A stretch of 64,000 bases of DNA, from the NCBI RefSeq assembly GCF_024345795.1, contig NZ_JAGQBU010000002.1:62001-126000 (forward strand), given 5' to 3'. Position numbers and translations under genes: made by a program. Numbering within the stretch: position 1 is the first letter of the stretch; the number at the start of each line of letters is the position of its first letter. Below the pieces are notes generated by a model. That model saw nothing but the letters and a program-made list of their open reading frames with translations. It ran no database searches and was not told the origin of the DNA. Of this stretch, positions 21,465 to 29,642 are shown one piece after another. Origin of the DNA: Synechococcus sp. J7-Johnson (GTDB lineage: Bacteria > Cyanobacteriota > Cyanobacteriia > PCC-6307 > Cyanobiaceae).

Positions 21465-21695
21465 TCAGCGCAACCAGCCGGCACTGAGCACTATCGCCAA
21501 GCCGAGGAACAACCCAAGCAAGGTCCAGCTGATCCGGTTGAGGGTGTCTTCGGCGCTGCGGGCACTGCTGAACATCGAACCGCCGCTGCTGGCCAGGCCG
21601 CCCATTCCATCCCCCTTGGGACTGTGGAGCAGCACACTCACAATCAGCAGCACGCCGACGGCGAACCAGACCCAGGAGAGAACAGTTGTGATCAT
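21465..21695 (-). CDS. secG: Preprotein translocase subunit SecG
   Basis: A 76-residue membrane protein with two helices (about 5-24 and 55-75) and the family segment LLHSPKGDGMGGL between them. It assists the SecYE channel. It is encoded 21 bp downstream of gpmI, an arrangement also seen in other bacteria. Confidence 0.95.
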   Translation of the reverse strand: MITTVLSWVWFAVGVLLIVSVLLHSPKGDGMGGLASSGGSMFSSARSAEDTLNRISWTLLGLFLGLAIVLSAGWLR

Positions 21696-21716
21696 CCTGC
21701 CAACCTAACTAACTGC

Positions 21717-23402
21717 TCAGACCTGGAGGGCTTCTGCGAAGGAGGCTTTGGGGCTGGCCAGTCCCAGGGGTTCCACCAGGGAACTGCCCGTCATGCTCTC
21801 CGGCTGGGGCAGTCCCAGGATCTGTAGCAGGGTGGGAGCTATGTCGGCCAGACCACCACCCTGACGCAGCTGGGGCGCGGCCCCATGTCCCCCAATCCTG
21901 CGCTTTTCGCCCTCCACCAGGATCACCGGCACCGGGTTGGTGGTGTGAGCCGTCCAGGGGCGGCCATCCTCCCCTTCCATCAGCTCGGCATTGCCGTGGT
22001 CGGCGGTGATAAGTACGGTGCCGCCCAGCCGGTTGGTTGCTTCAACCAGGCGGCCGATGCAGTGGTCCACGGTGGTGATGGCCTGCTCGGTGGCGTCCAT
22101 GCGGCCGGTGTGCCCAACCATGTCTGGGTTGGCGTAGTTGATCACCACCAGGGAATAAACCCTCTTGTTGAGGGCGGCGATGCAGTTGTCGGTTAGTTGG
22201 TCGGCTGACATGGCCGGCGCCTGGTCATAGGTGGCCACGCGTGGGGATGGCACGAGCTGGCGATCTTCGCCGGGAAAGGGTTGCTCTATACCGCCGTTGA
22301 GAAAGTACGTGACGTGGGGATACTTCTCGGTTTCGGCGGTGCGCAGCTGACGCAGACCGTGGGCTGAGACCACCTGGCCAAGCAGGCCGTCGAGGGATTC
22401 GGGTGGGAATGCCACCGCCACCGGCAGGCCCAGTTCGTACTGGGTGAAGGTGACCACATGCAGGGGACTGATGCGCTTGCGCTCGAATTCATCGAAGTCG
22501 TCGAGCACCAGTGAACGGATCAGCTGGCGCACCCGATCGGGCCTGAAATTGAAACAGATCAACCCATCGCCGGGCTTCAGGTGGCCAGGGGCGAGGCGCA
22601 GCGGTTCGAGGAATTCATCATTGATCCCTTCGCTGTAGGCCGCCTGGATGGCCTCCCGGAAGGAGAGCGGGCTGATCTCACCGGCTTCGCTCAGAAGGTG
22701 GTAAGCCTTCTCGGTGCGATCCCAGCGGTTGTCCCGATCCATGGCCCAGTAACGGCCGCAGATGGTGCTGATCCGCCCGACCCCGGCTGCCTCCACCTGG
22801 GCTTGGATGCACTCCAGGTAGGAAATGGCGTTCTGGGGAGGAGTGTCGCGCCCGTCGGTGATCACATGAATGCAGACGTCGCTGAGGCCCCGCGAGGCGG
22901 CCCATTGCAGCAGGCCTCCGAGGTGGCCGATGTGGCTGTGCACGCCGCCATCGGAGCCGAGCCCGAGCAGATGGAGGGTGCCGCCCTCACGCAGAAGCTG
23001 ATCAGCAAGCTCGTTCAGGGAAGGGTTGGCGGCCAGGCTGCCATCGCGTACTGCCTTGCCGATCCGCACCAGCTCCTGACGGATGATCCGGCCGGAGCCA
23101 ATCGTGAGGTGGCCAACTTCAGAGTTGCCCATCTGGCCGTCAGGCAGACCCACCTCTCCGCCGCTGGCCTGGATCAGGGTGTGGGGATAGGCCTCCCAGA
23201 GGGCATCCATCACTGGTGTGCTGGCCGACTGGATCGCGTTGTGACGTGCGTCTTCCCGAAAGCCCCAGCCATCAAGGATGGCCAGAACCACAGGGGCGAT
23301 TTCGCCATCGCGATCAGGCCCCGAAGCTGACTCCCGGCCGGATGAAAGGTTTGGAGGTCTGAAGCTGGGAATTGCGCTCACCCTGACTTCCCGAATGGTC
23401 AT
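21717..23402 (-). CDS. gpmI: 2,3-bisphosphoglycerate-independent phosphoglycerate mutase
   Basis: Interconverts 3- and 2-phosphoglycerate in glycolysis. The alkaline-phosphatase-type enzyme shows [27 protein letters not shown] (catalytic Ser), HVITDGRD and the metal-binding [13 protein letters not shown] and ITADHGNAE. The frame from the ATG at 23402 encodes 561 residues, about 20 more than usual; a GTG at 23381 (VSAIPSF) is an alternative. It is divergent from pyrR and heads the gpmI-secG-msrB set. Confidence 0.95.
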   Translation of the reverse strand: MTIREVRVSAIPSFRPPNLSSGRESASGPDRDGEIAPVVLAILDGWGFREDARHNAIQSASTPVMDALWEAYPHTLIQASGGEVGLPDGQMGNSEVGHLTIGSGRIIRQELVRIGKAVRDGSLAANPSLNELADQLLREGGTLHLLGLGSDGGVHSHIGHLGGLLQWAASRGLSDVCIHVITDGRDTPPQNAISYLECIQAQVEAAGVGRISTICGRYWAMDRDNRWDRTEKAYHLLSEAGEISPLSFREAIQAAYSEGINDEFLEPLRLAPGHLKPGDGLICFNFRPDRVRQLIRSLVLDDFDEFERKRISPLHVVTFTQYELGLPVAVAFPPESLDGLLGQVVSAHGLRQLRTAETEKYPHVTYFLNGGIEQPFPGEDRQLVPSPRVATYDQAPAMSADQLTDNCIAALNKRVYSLVVINYANPDMVGHTGRMDATEQAITTVDHCIGRLVEATNRLGGTVLITADHGNAELMEGEDGRPWTAHTTNPVPVILVEGEKRRIGGHGAAPQLRQGGGLADIAPTLLQILGLPQPESMTGSSLVEPLGLASPKASFAEALQV

Positions 23403-23475
23403 TCAAGCGTCTTCCAAGGTCAAGTTACTCCCGCAGGTCGTTGAGCCCGACTCCGGTCTGGGGGCGTCAGCTTTT

Positions 23476-23487
23476 GGGAACATTCCC
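23476..23487. promoter_or_regulatory. Inverted repeat between gpmI and pyrR
   Basis: GGGAA-CA-TTCCC lies 37 bp before the pyrR start, just ahead of a TACGAT element (about 23494-23499) that could be a -10 box. It may be an operator for pyrR. The evidence is only the symmetry and the position. Confidence 0.25.
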
Positions 23488-23523
23488 GCCTCCATACGAT
23501 GGAATGACCAACTTCGGTTCCTC

Positions 23524-24087
23524 GTGAACACTCCCTTGGTGCCGTCATCCGATCAGCGGCGGGTTGAGATCCTCTCCGCCGACGACCTTGCCCGCACGGT
23601 GCGCCGCCTTGCTTCCCAGGTGCTCGAAGGAGTCGTGGACAGCCGCCAGTTGCTGCTGCTGGGCATCCCGACCCGTGGGGTGGCTCTGGCCCGGGTGCTG
23701 GCCCAGCAACTTCAGGAGCTCTGCGGTCACCCCATCCAGCAGGGCAGCCTCGATCCCACGTTCCACCGCGATGACCTGGAGCGGGTCGGCACCCGGCTGG
23801 TGGAAGCCACCCACCTGCCCTCCGACATCGAAGGTCGCCAGCTCGTGCTGGTGGATGACGTGATCTTCACCGGGCGCACGGTGCGGGCGGCCCTGGAGGC
23901 CCTGCACACCTGGGGACGTCCCGATCAGGTGCGACTGCTGGTGATGGTCAACCGTGGCCATCGGGAACTGCCGATTCAGCCCGATTTCTGTGGACGCCTT
24001 GTTCCAACAAGCAGGCAGGAGTCGATCCAGCTCTGTCTGCGCCAGACCGACGGAGAAGACGGAGTGTTCCTGATCCGTGCAGGTTGA
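23524..24087 (+). CDS. pyrR: PyrR: uracil phosphoribosyltransferase / pyr regulator
   Basis: A 187-residue type I PRTase with the PRPP motif LVLVDDVIFTGRTVRAAL and the family N-terminus VEILSADDLARTVRRLA. In Bacillus the protein binds pyr mRNA and controls attenuation; many PyrR proteins also make UMP from uracil. No pyr genes lie near it, so regulatory activity cannot be inferred. The GTG at 23524 yields the family length and is the only sensible start. Confidence 0.93.
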   Translation: MNTPLVPSSDQRRVEILSADDLARTVRRLASQVLEGVVDSRQLLLLGIPTRGVALARVLAQQLQELCGHPIQQGSLDPTFHRDDLERVGTRLVEATHLPSDIEGRQLVLVDDVIFTGRTVRAALEALHTWGRPDQVRLLVMVNRGHRELPIQPDFCGRLVPTSRQESIQLCLRQTDGEDGVFLIRAG

Positions 24088-24125
24088 GCTGGGTTCTCCA
24101 GCCCCGATGGTCTGGGCCTGGCCGT

Positions 24126-24347
24126 TCAGCCCGCCGTTTCAAGTTCGTCGGGGCGGAAGTGTGCCCGGAAACGTCCGAACGCCACGATCACCGGCAGGGT
24201 GGGACTGATCGGTTTGCCTTTCCAGTCGTCGAGCACCTGTTGCACTTCACCTTGCTGTCCCAGCAGATCGAAGGCCTTGCCGCGGTGCTCAGGGTGGGTG
24301 TAGACGACCACGCTCTGGCAGACCTTGACCTGTTCTCCAGGCTTCAT
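24126..24347 (-). CDS. ftrV: Ferredoxin-thioredoxin reductase variable chain
   Basis: A 73-residue non-catalytic subunit that clamps the FTR catalytic chain, linking ferredoxin to thioredoxin in light regulation. The sequence from MKPGEQVKV through SVVVYTHPEHRGKAFDL to AHFRPDELE fits the SH3-like family end to end. The ATG at 24347 matches the family start; the frame is open 42 bp further upstream. It is convergent with pyrR. Confidence 0.9.
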   Translation of the reverse strand: MKPGEQVKVCQSVVVYTHPEHRGKAFDLLGQQGEVQQVLDDWKGKPISPTLPVIVAFGRFRAHFRPDELETAG

Positions 24348-24413
24348 GCGCGGGGACGCTGAGGGAGGCCCAATCCTGTCATGGCCCAAGGGATGGGGAT
24401 GGCACTGCGGTCT

Positions 24414-25244
24414 TCAGCGGCGACAGGTGGTCTCCGGTCCCGACTCCACCACCCGTCCGCCCATCTCGGCGCAGGCCTTGGTGAAGGCGGTCCACTCGTC
24501 GACGCCTGTGGCCAGCTGGCGCTGGACGGCGGCATCGAGGTTGGCGATGGGCACGCTGTCGAGTGGCTGCTCACCGTGGCTGTGGTGCTCCTGTTCCTTG
24601 CTCCTGAGCCCGACGATCGCCTGATCCACCTGCTGCCGCAGGGGCGCCGTCGCGGTTGTCCACCAGGGGTGATCGATCCGATTGAGGGCGTCGAGAGCTT
24701 CCCACCAGCGTTTCTCACCTGCCAGTTTCACGGCCCGCTGCTGCTGCAGTTGGTTGCGTGCCCAGAACTCGCGCAGGCTGTCGCCGAGAGCGGAGCCGTC
24801 GGGCCGGTGGTGCTCTCCCATCGGCTTGAGCAGGGCGAGGGCCCCCTCCAGGTCCCCCTGCTGGAAGCGGGAGAGGGCCCGGTCCTTGAGGTCCTGCTGC
24901 CAGGCCAGCAACTGCTGCCGGTCGGCCTCGGTGCCCGCTGCTGAATTGGCCAGCAGCAGTTGCAGTTTGAGAGCCTCCTCGGGCTTCTGCTGCAGCCAGA
25001 GCTGTTCAGCTTTGGCCCGGCGGCAGCGGCCCTGCTCCGCCGGTGCGCGTCCGCTCAACCAGCGCAGAGAAGCCAGCTGATCGCTGTAGCGGATGCAGTC
25101 GTCGAATCGCCCCTCGTTCGCGGCTCTCTCCAGCCGGCGCGGCAACTGGGATTCCCACCACCAGGCACCTCCGACCCCAGCTGCCACCAGGCCAAGGGTG
25201 AGAGCCAGCCAGAAGCGCGGAAGCCTGTGGCGGCGAATGGCCAA
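24414..25244 (-). CDS. Membrane-anchored helical protein of unknown function
   Basis: I recognise no named family. The 276-residue protein has one N-terminal transmembrane helix (about 10-29) and a long Leu/Gln/Ala-rich helical region with TPR-like spacing (RALSRFQQGDLEGALALLKPM, EKRWWEALDAL). The C-terminus is short and polar. The start is a TTG at 25244; no ATG or GTG fits better. It follows the Hsp70-like gene by 115 bp on the same strand, possibly with its own promoter, and may serve the same process. Confidence 0.72.
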   Translation of the reverse strand: MAIRRHRLPRFWLALTLGLVAAGVGGAWWWESQLPRRLERAANEGRFDDCIRYSDQLASLRWLSGRAPAEQGRCRRAKAEQLWLQQKPEEALKLQLLLANSAAGTEADRQQLLAWQQDLKDRALSRFQQGDLEGALALLKPMGEHHRPDGSALGDSLREFWARNQLQQQRAVKLAGEKRWWEALDALNRIDHPWWTTATAPLRQQVDQAIVGLRSKEQEHHSHGEQPLDSVPIANLDAAVQRQLATGVDEWTAFTKACAEMGGRVVESGPETTCRR

Positions 25245-25258
25245 GAGGGGAATTCAGA

Positions 25259-25264
25259 TTTATA
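25259..25264 (-). promoter_or_regulatory. Possible -10 box for the membrane-anchored helical protein
   Basis: TATAAA on the minus strand lies 14 bp before the TTG start at 25244. No clear -35 box is visible at 16-18 bp, so this is weak. If used, the transcript would have almost no leader. Confidence 0.3.
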
Positions 25265-25359
25265 TCCCAGTTCTATGGACAGAGGGGCCCGGCAAACAAG
25301 GTCAGGGGGCAGCCGCCGCGTCGTCCACTGCCGTGGGCCGGTGGCAGCGGCAGCACTGT

Positions 25360-26940
25360 TCAGCGCACCGGGCCGAGCACCCTGGCAGCCGTGATGGTTC
25401 CGCCGAGCAGATCTTCGCTTTCCAGCAGCAACTGCCCCTCGGCGTCGATGCTGAAGCGGAGCCGCAGCCGATCGATGCCGCAGGTCCCGGGCGGGTCGAG
25501 GGTCACAGGGAGCGGCTGCAGGCTCCATGGCTCTGTCCTGGCTTCGCCGGCAGGGCGCCGCCGCACCTGGGGAAGCCCGTCGATGAAGACCACCTCGCTG
25601 CGTTCCTCCTCGACCGGCTCACCGAGTACCAGCTCCAGGCTGCTCTGACCATCGCGGCTGCAGCTGAGCACCAGTTCCAGAGGCTGGTCGGTGGGCCAGC
25701 TCTGACCGGCGAGGAACAGGGGGTGCCAGCGATGTTCCCCGCCGCGCTGATCCCAGCAGCGCAGCGACACCCCCCGGGCCAGCACGTCCTTGAGCCGCAC
25801 CCCCGGCGTGAGGGCGAGGGCCCCGAGGGCCACCGCCTCCACAGGCCGCTGGTTGCGCAGAGGGATGGAGCCACAGCGGTCCGCCAGCCATTGGCGGATG
25901 CTGGGCAGGCGGCTGGTACCCCCCACCGGAAGCACCGCATCGATCTGCTCTCGGTCAAGTCCTTTTGCCCGCGCCGCTGCCAGCACCCGCTCCAGCAGGT
26001 CGTCGAGCAACTCCAGCAGCCCCCGCTCGCGCAGCAGCCGATCAAGCTGTATCCGATCAAGGCGCAGGACGCGGCTTTCGGCCCCCGCTGAGCTCCAGAT
26101 GCCTGTCACATCCTCGGCCTCGCTCAGGCCGCACTTGAGCCGCTCGCTGACCTCCAGCAGGCTGGGGTCCTCTCCCAGGTCCGGGGCGAGACTCATGGCG
26201 ATCCAGCGGTCGATGTCGCGGCCACCGAGGGCGCAGCCGGCCTTGCCGATCACTTCCGCGCAGCGCAGGGCCTGGCGACCCCCATCGAGATCCCGGCCGC
26301 CGAAGCGCAGTAACTGGGCGATCGGTGCCGCTCGTCCTTCACCGCCCTGGAGGGCCACGAGCGAGAGATCGATCGTGCCGCCACCCAGATCCACCACCAG
26401 CACCCGGCTGCCTGCCGGCAGGCCCGCCCCGATGGCTGCCGCCGTGGGTTCGTCTACCAGGGCCACCTCTTCAACGGGAATCTGGCTGCTCAGCTGTTGC
26501 AGCCACTGGCGGTAGCCCCGATACCCCTCGATCGGGGCGGTCAGCACCAGTCGGGTGGGCAGCACCGAAGCAGGCAGGGCTTGCCACAGTCGGGTGATCA
26601 GCAGGCTGCCGGCCTGCTCCGGTGTGAGCGGTTCGCCGCTGGCTCCTGCCGCCGCCGCCGGGCCGGACTCGCCTGCGAGGGCACCGATCCTGCGTTTGAA
26701 GTCGCGGCAGAGGCCTTCGCCGCCACTGAATGCCAGGCCGGCATCAAGCACCTGGCGGCCGATCAGGGGCTGATCGCTCTGGGGGTTCGCGAGCCAGATC
26801 AGGCTGGGAACCACACAGAGATCGTTGCTGCTGAAGGGTGGAATGGCGAGCAGCTCCGGCGCTCCGCCCGAGCTGGGTTGAAAAGCCAGCACCGTGGTGC
26901 TGCTCCCCAGGTCGATCGCCAGGGTGCCGGTCACGGCCAT
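25360..26940 (-). CDS. Hsp70/DnaK-family protein with short substrate-binding part
   Basis: A 526-residue actin-fold ATPase with phosphate 1 motif IDLGSSTTVLAF near residue 10, phosphate 2 VVDLGGGTIDLSL near 190 and the adenosine motif VGGTSRLPSIRQWL near 340. After the ATPase domain only about 140 residues remain. They resemble a beta-sandwich substrate domain (EDLLGGTITAARV end) without the helical lid. It is thus not the housekeeping DnaK, which has about 630 residues, but one of the divergent Hsp70 paralogues common in cyanobacteria. Client and co-chaperone are unknown. It diverges from rpoZ. Confidence 0.85.
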   Translation of the reverse strand: MAVTGTLAIDLGSSTTVLAFQPSSGGAPELLAIPPFSSNDLCVVPSLIWLANPQSDQPLIGRQVLDAGLAFSGGEGLCRDFKRRIGALAGESGPAAAAGASGEPLTPEQAGSLLITRLWQALPASVLPTRLVLTAPIEGYRGYRQWLQQLSSQIPVEEVALVDEPTAAAIGAGLPAGSRVLVVDLGGGTIDLSLVALQGGEGRAAPIAQLLRFGGRDLDGGRQALRCAEVIGKAGCALGGRDIDRWIAMSLAPDLGEDPSLLEVSERLKCGLSEAEDVTGIWSSAGAESRVLRLDRIQLDRLLRERGLLELLDDLLERVLAAARAKGLDREQIDAVLPVGGTSRLPSIRQWLADRCGSIPLRNQRPVEAVALGALALTPGVRLKDVLARGVSLRCWDQRGGEHRWHPLFLAGQSWPTDQPLELVLSCSRDGQSSLELVLGEPVEEERSEVVFIDGLPQVRRRPAGEARTEPWSLQPLPVTLDPPGTCGIDRLRLRFSIDAEGQLLLESEDLLGGTITAARVLGPVR

Positions 26941-26993
26941 GGATGGGGCCCAGGCGGCAGCTGAACTAGGGTGATGGAAATGGGTTTGATTCG

Positions 26994-27224
26994 ATGTTTA
27001 CCGGTCCGACTGTTCATCCCAAGGAACTGGCCCAGCGGGCTGAAAGTCTGATCGGTCAGTCGAGCAACCGTTACCTGACCACTGTTCGGATCGCTTTCCG
27101 CGCCAAGCAACGCCGCTTCGATGATTTCGATGGCTTGCTCGAAGATTCAATGGTGAAGCCAGTGCAGCGGGCGATCGTTGAGCTCAGCGACGAGCAGGAC
27201 CAGCCCGACTTGCTGCCCGGCTGA
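26994..27224 (+). CDS. rpoZ: RNA polymerase omega subunit
   Basis: A 76-residue cyanobacterial omega subunit ([38 protein letters not shown]). It helps assemble and stabilise beta-prime. It diverges from the Hsp70-like gene; the DUF1818 gene follows after 4 bp and is likely cotranscribed. Confidence 0.93.
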   Translation: MFTGPTVHPKELAQRAESLIGQSSNRYLTTVRIAFRAKQRRFDDFDGLLEDSMVKPVQRAIVELSDEQDQPDLLPG

Positions 27225-27228
27225 GTCC

Positions 27229-27606
27229 TTGACTCCCAGCGGGTACAGCGCCGAAGCGGAGGGTTGGAGGCTGGTCTGGGATCCTTCCAAGGACCCGTTC
27301 CCTTTGCTGATCGGCGGAGCCGACTGGGCGGTGGAGCTCACCGCTGTAGAGGCCAGCAGCCTGCGCGCCGGCCTCCTCAGACTGCTGGAGCAACTCGGCG
27401 CCATCGCCGATCAGCTGATGAAAGAGGAATTGATCAGCCTTGAGCTCGAGCGCGACGGCTGGTGGCTGGGCCTTGATGGCAACCCGGGCCACTGGCACCT
27501 GCGCTGCATCCTCATCCCTTCTCCCGGGCTGAGGGGATGGGAGGGCGCCTGGGCGCCAGGTGCGGGCCTTGAGCTGGCGAAGGCGCTGGAGCCCTTGCCC
27601 CTGTGA
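27229..27606 (+). CDS. DUF1818 family conserved protein
   Basis: A 125-residue soluble protein (EGWRLVWDPSKDPFPLLIG, VELTAVEASSLRAGLLRL, ELISLELERDGWWLGLDG). It matches the cyanobacterial DUF1818 family as I remember it; no function is known. The TTG at 27229, four bases after the rpoZ stop, gives the right length, and no ATG is available. Context suggests only coexpression with rpoZ. Confidence 0.75.
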   Translation: MTPSGYSAEAEGWRLVWDPSKDPFPLLIGGADWAVELTAVEASSLRAGLLRLLEQLGAIADQLMKEELISLELERDGWWLGLDGNPGHWHLRCILIPSPGLRGWEGAWAPGAGLELAKALEPLPL

Positions 27607-27685
27607 GACAGAGCACGGGATTGGGGGGCGATCAGCACTGCTGATTGCCGGGCTCCTCCCCAGGCACGGTTGCGTCGGACCAGCC

Positions 27686-27707
27686 TTTTGCACAGGTTTT
27701 CCACAGG
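27686..27707 (+). repeat. Tandem 11-bp repeats containing DnaA-box-like 9-mers
   Basis: TTTTGCACAGG is followed directly by TTTTCCACAGG, with 10 of 11 bases identical. The second contains TTTTCCACA, the form of DnaA box reported at the Synechococcus elongatus origin; the first differs from it by one base. Confidence 0.5.
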
Positions 27708-27840
27708 TTCAGGTTCTTCGCTCTTTGCGCTGGCTCAGGCCTGGGGAGAACTCGGCTTTGGCGGCCTCTCCCCTTGACAGGCTTCCAGTTCAGCTTCAAG
27801 CCCATAACTTGCCGAGGTCGCGGGCGTGCCTTGCCCCTGC

Positions 27841-27876
27841 GCGGCAGCCAGTCTCAGGGTTGGAAGGAGCTGCCGC
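27841..27876 (+). other. GC-rich hairpin upstream of the DUF2811 gene
   Basis: Perfect 8-bp arms GCGGCAGC (27841-27848) and GCTGCCGC (27869-27876) enclose a 20-nt loop; two more pairs are possible with a bulge. No T tract follows. It could fold in the DUF2811 mRNA leader or in a small RNA. Confidence 0.35.
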
Positions 27877-27949
27877 CCCGCTAGGTCCCCGATTTGACGC
27901 GGCCCCGGCGCTGTGGAGAAGTGGATGACATCACCAGCTCAACCCGTCC

Positions 27950-28282
27950 ATGGACATTGCTCCGGTCATGACCGCTGCCGTCACTGCGTCCGCTCCGGTC
28001 GCCAAGGCCGAGTCGGACACCGGTGTGGTGAGTTTTCGGGCTGAGGTCCCCGAGGCATTGCTCACTTCCATGGCTCAGTTCATCGACGCCCACCCAAATT
28101 GGGACCAGTACCGCCTGATTCAGGCGGCGCTGGCTGGCTTTCTTGTGCAGAACGGCGTCCAGAGCCGGGCAGTCACCCGCTGCTACGTGGCCAACATGTT
28201 CCAGCGGGCGGCAGAGGGGAGGCCCGATCAGGCGCCGCCGTCAAGGACCCCCGGGCCTTCGGCGCCAACGATCTCCTGGTAG
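27950..28282 (+). CDS. DUF2811 family small protein
   Basis: A 110-residue protein. Its central part (VSFRAEVPEALLTSMAQFID, HPNWDQYRLIQAALAGFL, SRAVTRCYVANMF) matches the cyanobacterial DUF2811 family and looks like a small ribbon-helix-helix-like fold; DNA binding is not shown. The ATG at 27950 is assumed; the ATG six codons later is equally possible. The last 18 codons overlap the convergent membrane-protein gene and look like a Pro-rich extension. Confidence 0.78.
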   Translation: MDIAPVMTAAVTASAPVAKAESDTGVVSFRAEVPEALLTSMAQFIDAHPNWDQYRLIQAALAGFLVQNGVQSRAVTRCYVANMFQRAAEGRPDQAPPSRTPGPSAPTISW

Positions 28283-29049
28283 CTGGCGGTCAGGCTGCAG
28301 ATGGCCAGGGGCCAGGCCACCAGCAACCCTGCGGCCAGGGGCCAGGCGATCAGCAGGGCAAGGCCCAGGGGCAGCAGCACGATCAGGATCAGGCTGATGC
28401 TCAGGGCGAGCAGATGCCAGCCATGGGATGGCACCAGGGTTCGCCCGTAGCGGAAGGTGGCCACAGGAGAGAGGCCACCGGCAGCGGCCAGCGGCAAGTG
28501 GAAGATCTGCGTCACGAACAGGGCTAGCATCAGCGCGGCGCCGATCAGCAGTGGCACCAGAGCCAGCAGCGGGTGGATCAGGCTCACCAGCCCCGCAGCC
28601 AGCCCGGCTGTGGCCATGATCAGCAGGCTCAGCACCAGCAGCAGCAGCTCCACCCCCAAAAGACGGCCCATGGCTGCGGTCCGCCAGCGGGTCAATTCGG
28701 CCAGCCGCGGCGTCCTTCCTCCCAGGGCAATCGAGGCACCCCCCAGCAGCCCGACATTCAGCCAGAGAAGGCTGCCCACGCTGAGTGATAACCCCGCCAG
28801 TACGAGACCCATCGAGACCAGCACGGGTTCCTCCGCCACGGCCAGGGCATCACTGGCCCGGTTCTGCACCGTCTGGCCCAGCAGTTGAGCACTGCCGCCC
28901 ACCAGTGTGAATCCGCTGAACAGCCAGGGTGCCCGCCGGTAGGCCCTGCGTCCCTGCCTCAGCCAGCCCCGCACCGCCTGAATCGCGGCCAGGCCCTCTG
29001 CGGCTCCATCCGCCAGCCAGGCCCCGCATCCTCGGGGCTCCGTGTTCAT
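28228..29049 (-). CDS. Polytopic membrane protein (DUF975-like)
   Basis: A 273-residue protein with five to six hydrophobic segments and a short soluble N-terminus. Its composition and helix spacing resemble DUF975/YciC-type membrane proteins, but no diagnostic motif is visible and no function can be given. The ATG at 29049 overlaps the EVE-gene stop as ATGA. A second protein of the same general type is encoded divergently at 29643-30365, so the two flank the EVE gene. Confidence 0.75.
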   Translation of the reverse strand: MNTEPRGCGAWLADGAAEGLAAIQAVRGWLRQGRRAYRRAPWLFSGFTLVGGSAQLLGQTVQNRASDALAVAEEPVLVSMGLVLAGLSLSVGSLLWLNVGLLGGASIALGGRTPRLAELTRWRTAAMGRLLGVELLLLVLSLLIMATAGLAAGLVSLIHPLLALVPLLIGAALMLALFVTQIFHLPLAAAGGLSPVATFRYGRTLVPSHGWHLLALSISLILIVLLPLGLALLIAWPLAAGLLVAWPLAICSLTASYQEIVGAEGPGVLDGGA

Positions 29050-29507
29050 CGGCCGGGATCCAGCAGTTCAAGCAGCCGCAGGGCCGTGGCAGCCGGGACC
29101 GGCAGGATCGAGAGGCGATTGCCCCTGCGCACCACAGGCAGCTCCTGCTCATCGAAGCTGCTGCGCAGTTCGTCCAGGCTGAGCAGCTGGGGATAGGTGC
29201 GCCGGTAGGCCAGGCGGACACAATCCCAGCGAGGGGCTTCCGGTTTCGAGGCCGGATCGAAGTACTTCGAGGTCGGATCGAACTGACTGGGGTCGGTCAG
29301 TCCCGTTTCGATCACCTCCATCAGGCCAATGATGCCTGGTGGCTTGGTGTTGGAGTGGTAGAAAAAAACCTGATCGCCGAGTGCCATGCTGCGCATGAAA
29401 TTGCGCGCCTGGTAATTGCGGATGCCGTCCCAGAGTGTGGTGCCTTCGTTCTCAAGATGGCTGATGCCAAACACATCAGGCTCACTTTTCATCAACCAGT
29501 AAGCCAT
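29046..29507 (-). CDS. EVE domain protein
   Basis: A 153-residue protein covering one EVE domain (MAYWLMKSEPDVFGI, TLWDGIRNYQARNFMR, LGDQVFFYHSNTKPPGIIGL). EVE is related to PUA and YTH folds and is thought to bind modified bases in RNA or DNA. The ATG at 29507 is the family start. It is coupled to the downstream membrane-protein gene through ATGA. Confidence 0.93.
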   Translation of the reverse strand: MAYWLMKSEPDVFGISHLENEGTTLWDGIRNYQARNFMRSMALGDQVFFYHSNTKPPGIIGLMEVIETGLTDPSQFDPTSKYFDPASKPEAPRWDCVRLAYRRTYPQLLSLDELRSSFDEQELPVVRRGNRLSILPVPAATALRLLELLDPGR

Positions 29508-29642
29508 CTCGCCGTATTCAGCCCTGCTGGGCCGTGGGTCTTGGAAGCTTGATCCTATCGAGCGGGTTTGTTTCGCTTGGGTTGGCCGGAGCGCATCCCC
29601 TGGCCTAGACAACATCCGGATCAACCAGTCGAGAGGATTGTG

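Larger units (their letters stand above)
27607..27949. other. Gene-free region with DnaA-box-like repeats and a hairpin
   Basis: The only stretch longer than 300 bp without a credible gene. It contains two tandem 11-mers (27686-27707) with DnaA-box-like cores, a third such 9-mer in reverse orientation (27912-27920) and an 8-bp-stem hairpin (27841-27876). I see no tRNA, no convincing small-RNA family and no terminator with a T tract. Confidence 0.6.

Noticed and set aside
27841-27876. Candidate SRP RNA (4.5S) apical hairpin
   Set aside because: The stretch TCAGG...GGAAGG is superficially similar, but the conserved asymmetric and symmetric loops and the GGAA tetraloop context are absent.
27607-27949. 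Chromosome replication origin
   Set aside because: Only three DnaA-like boxes, one of them exact, no AT-rich unwinding element and no dnaA or dnaN nearby.
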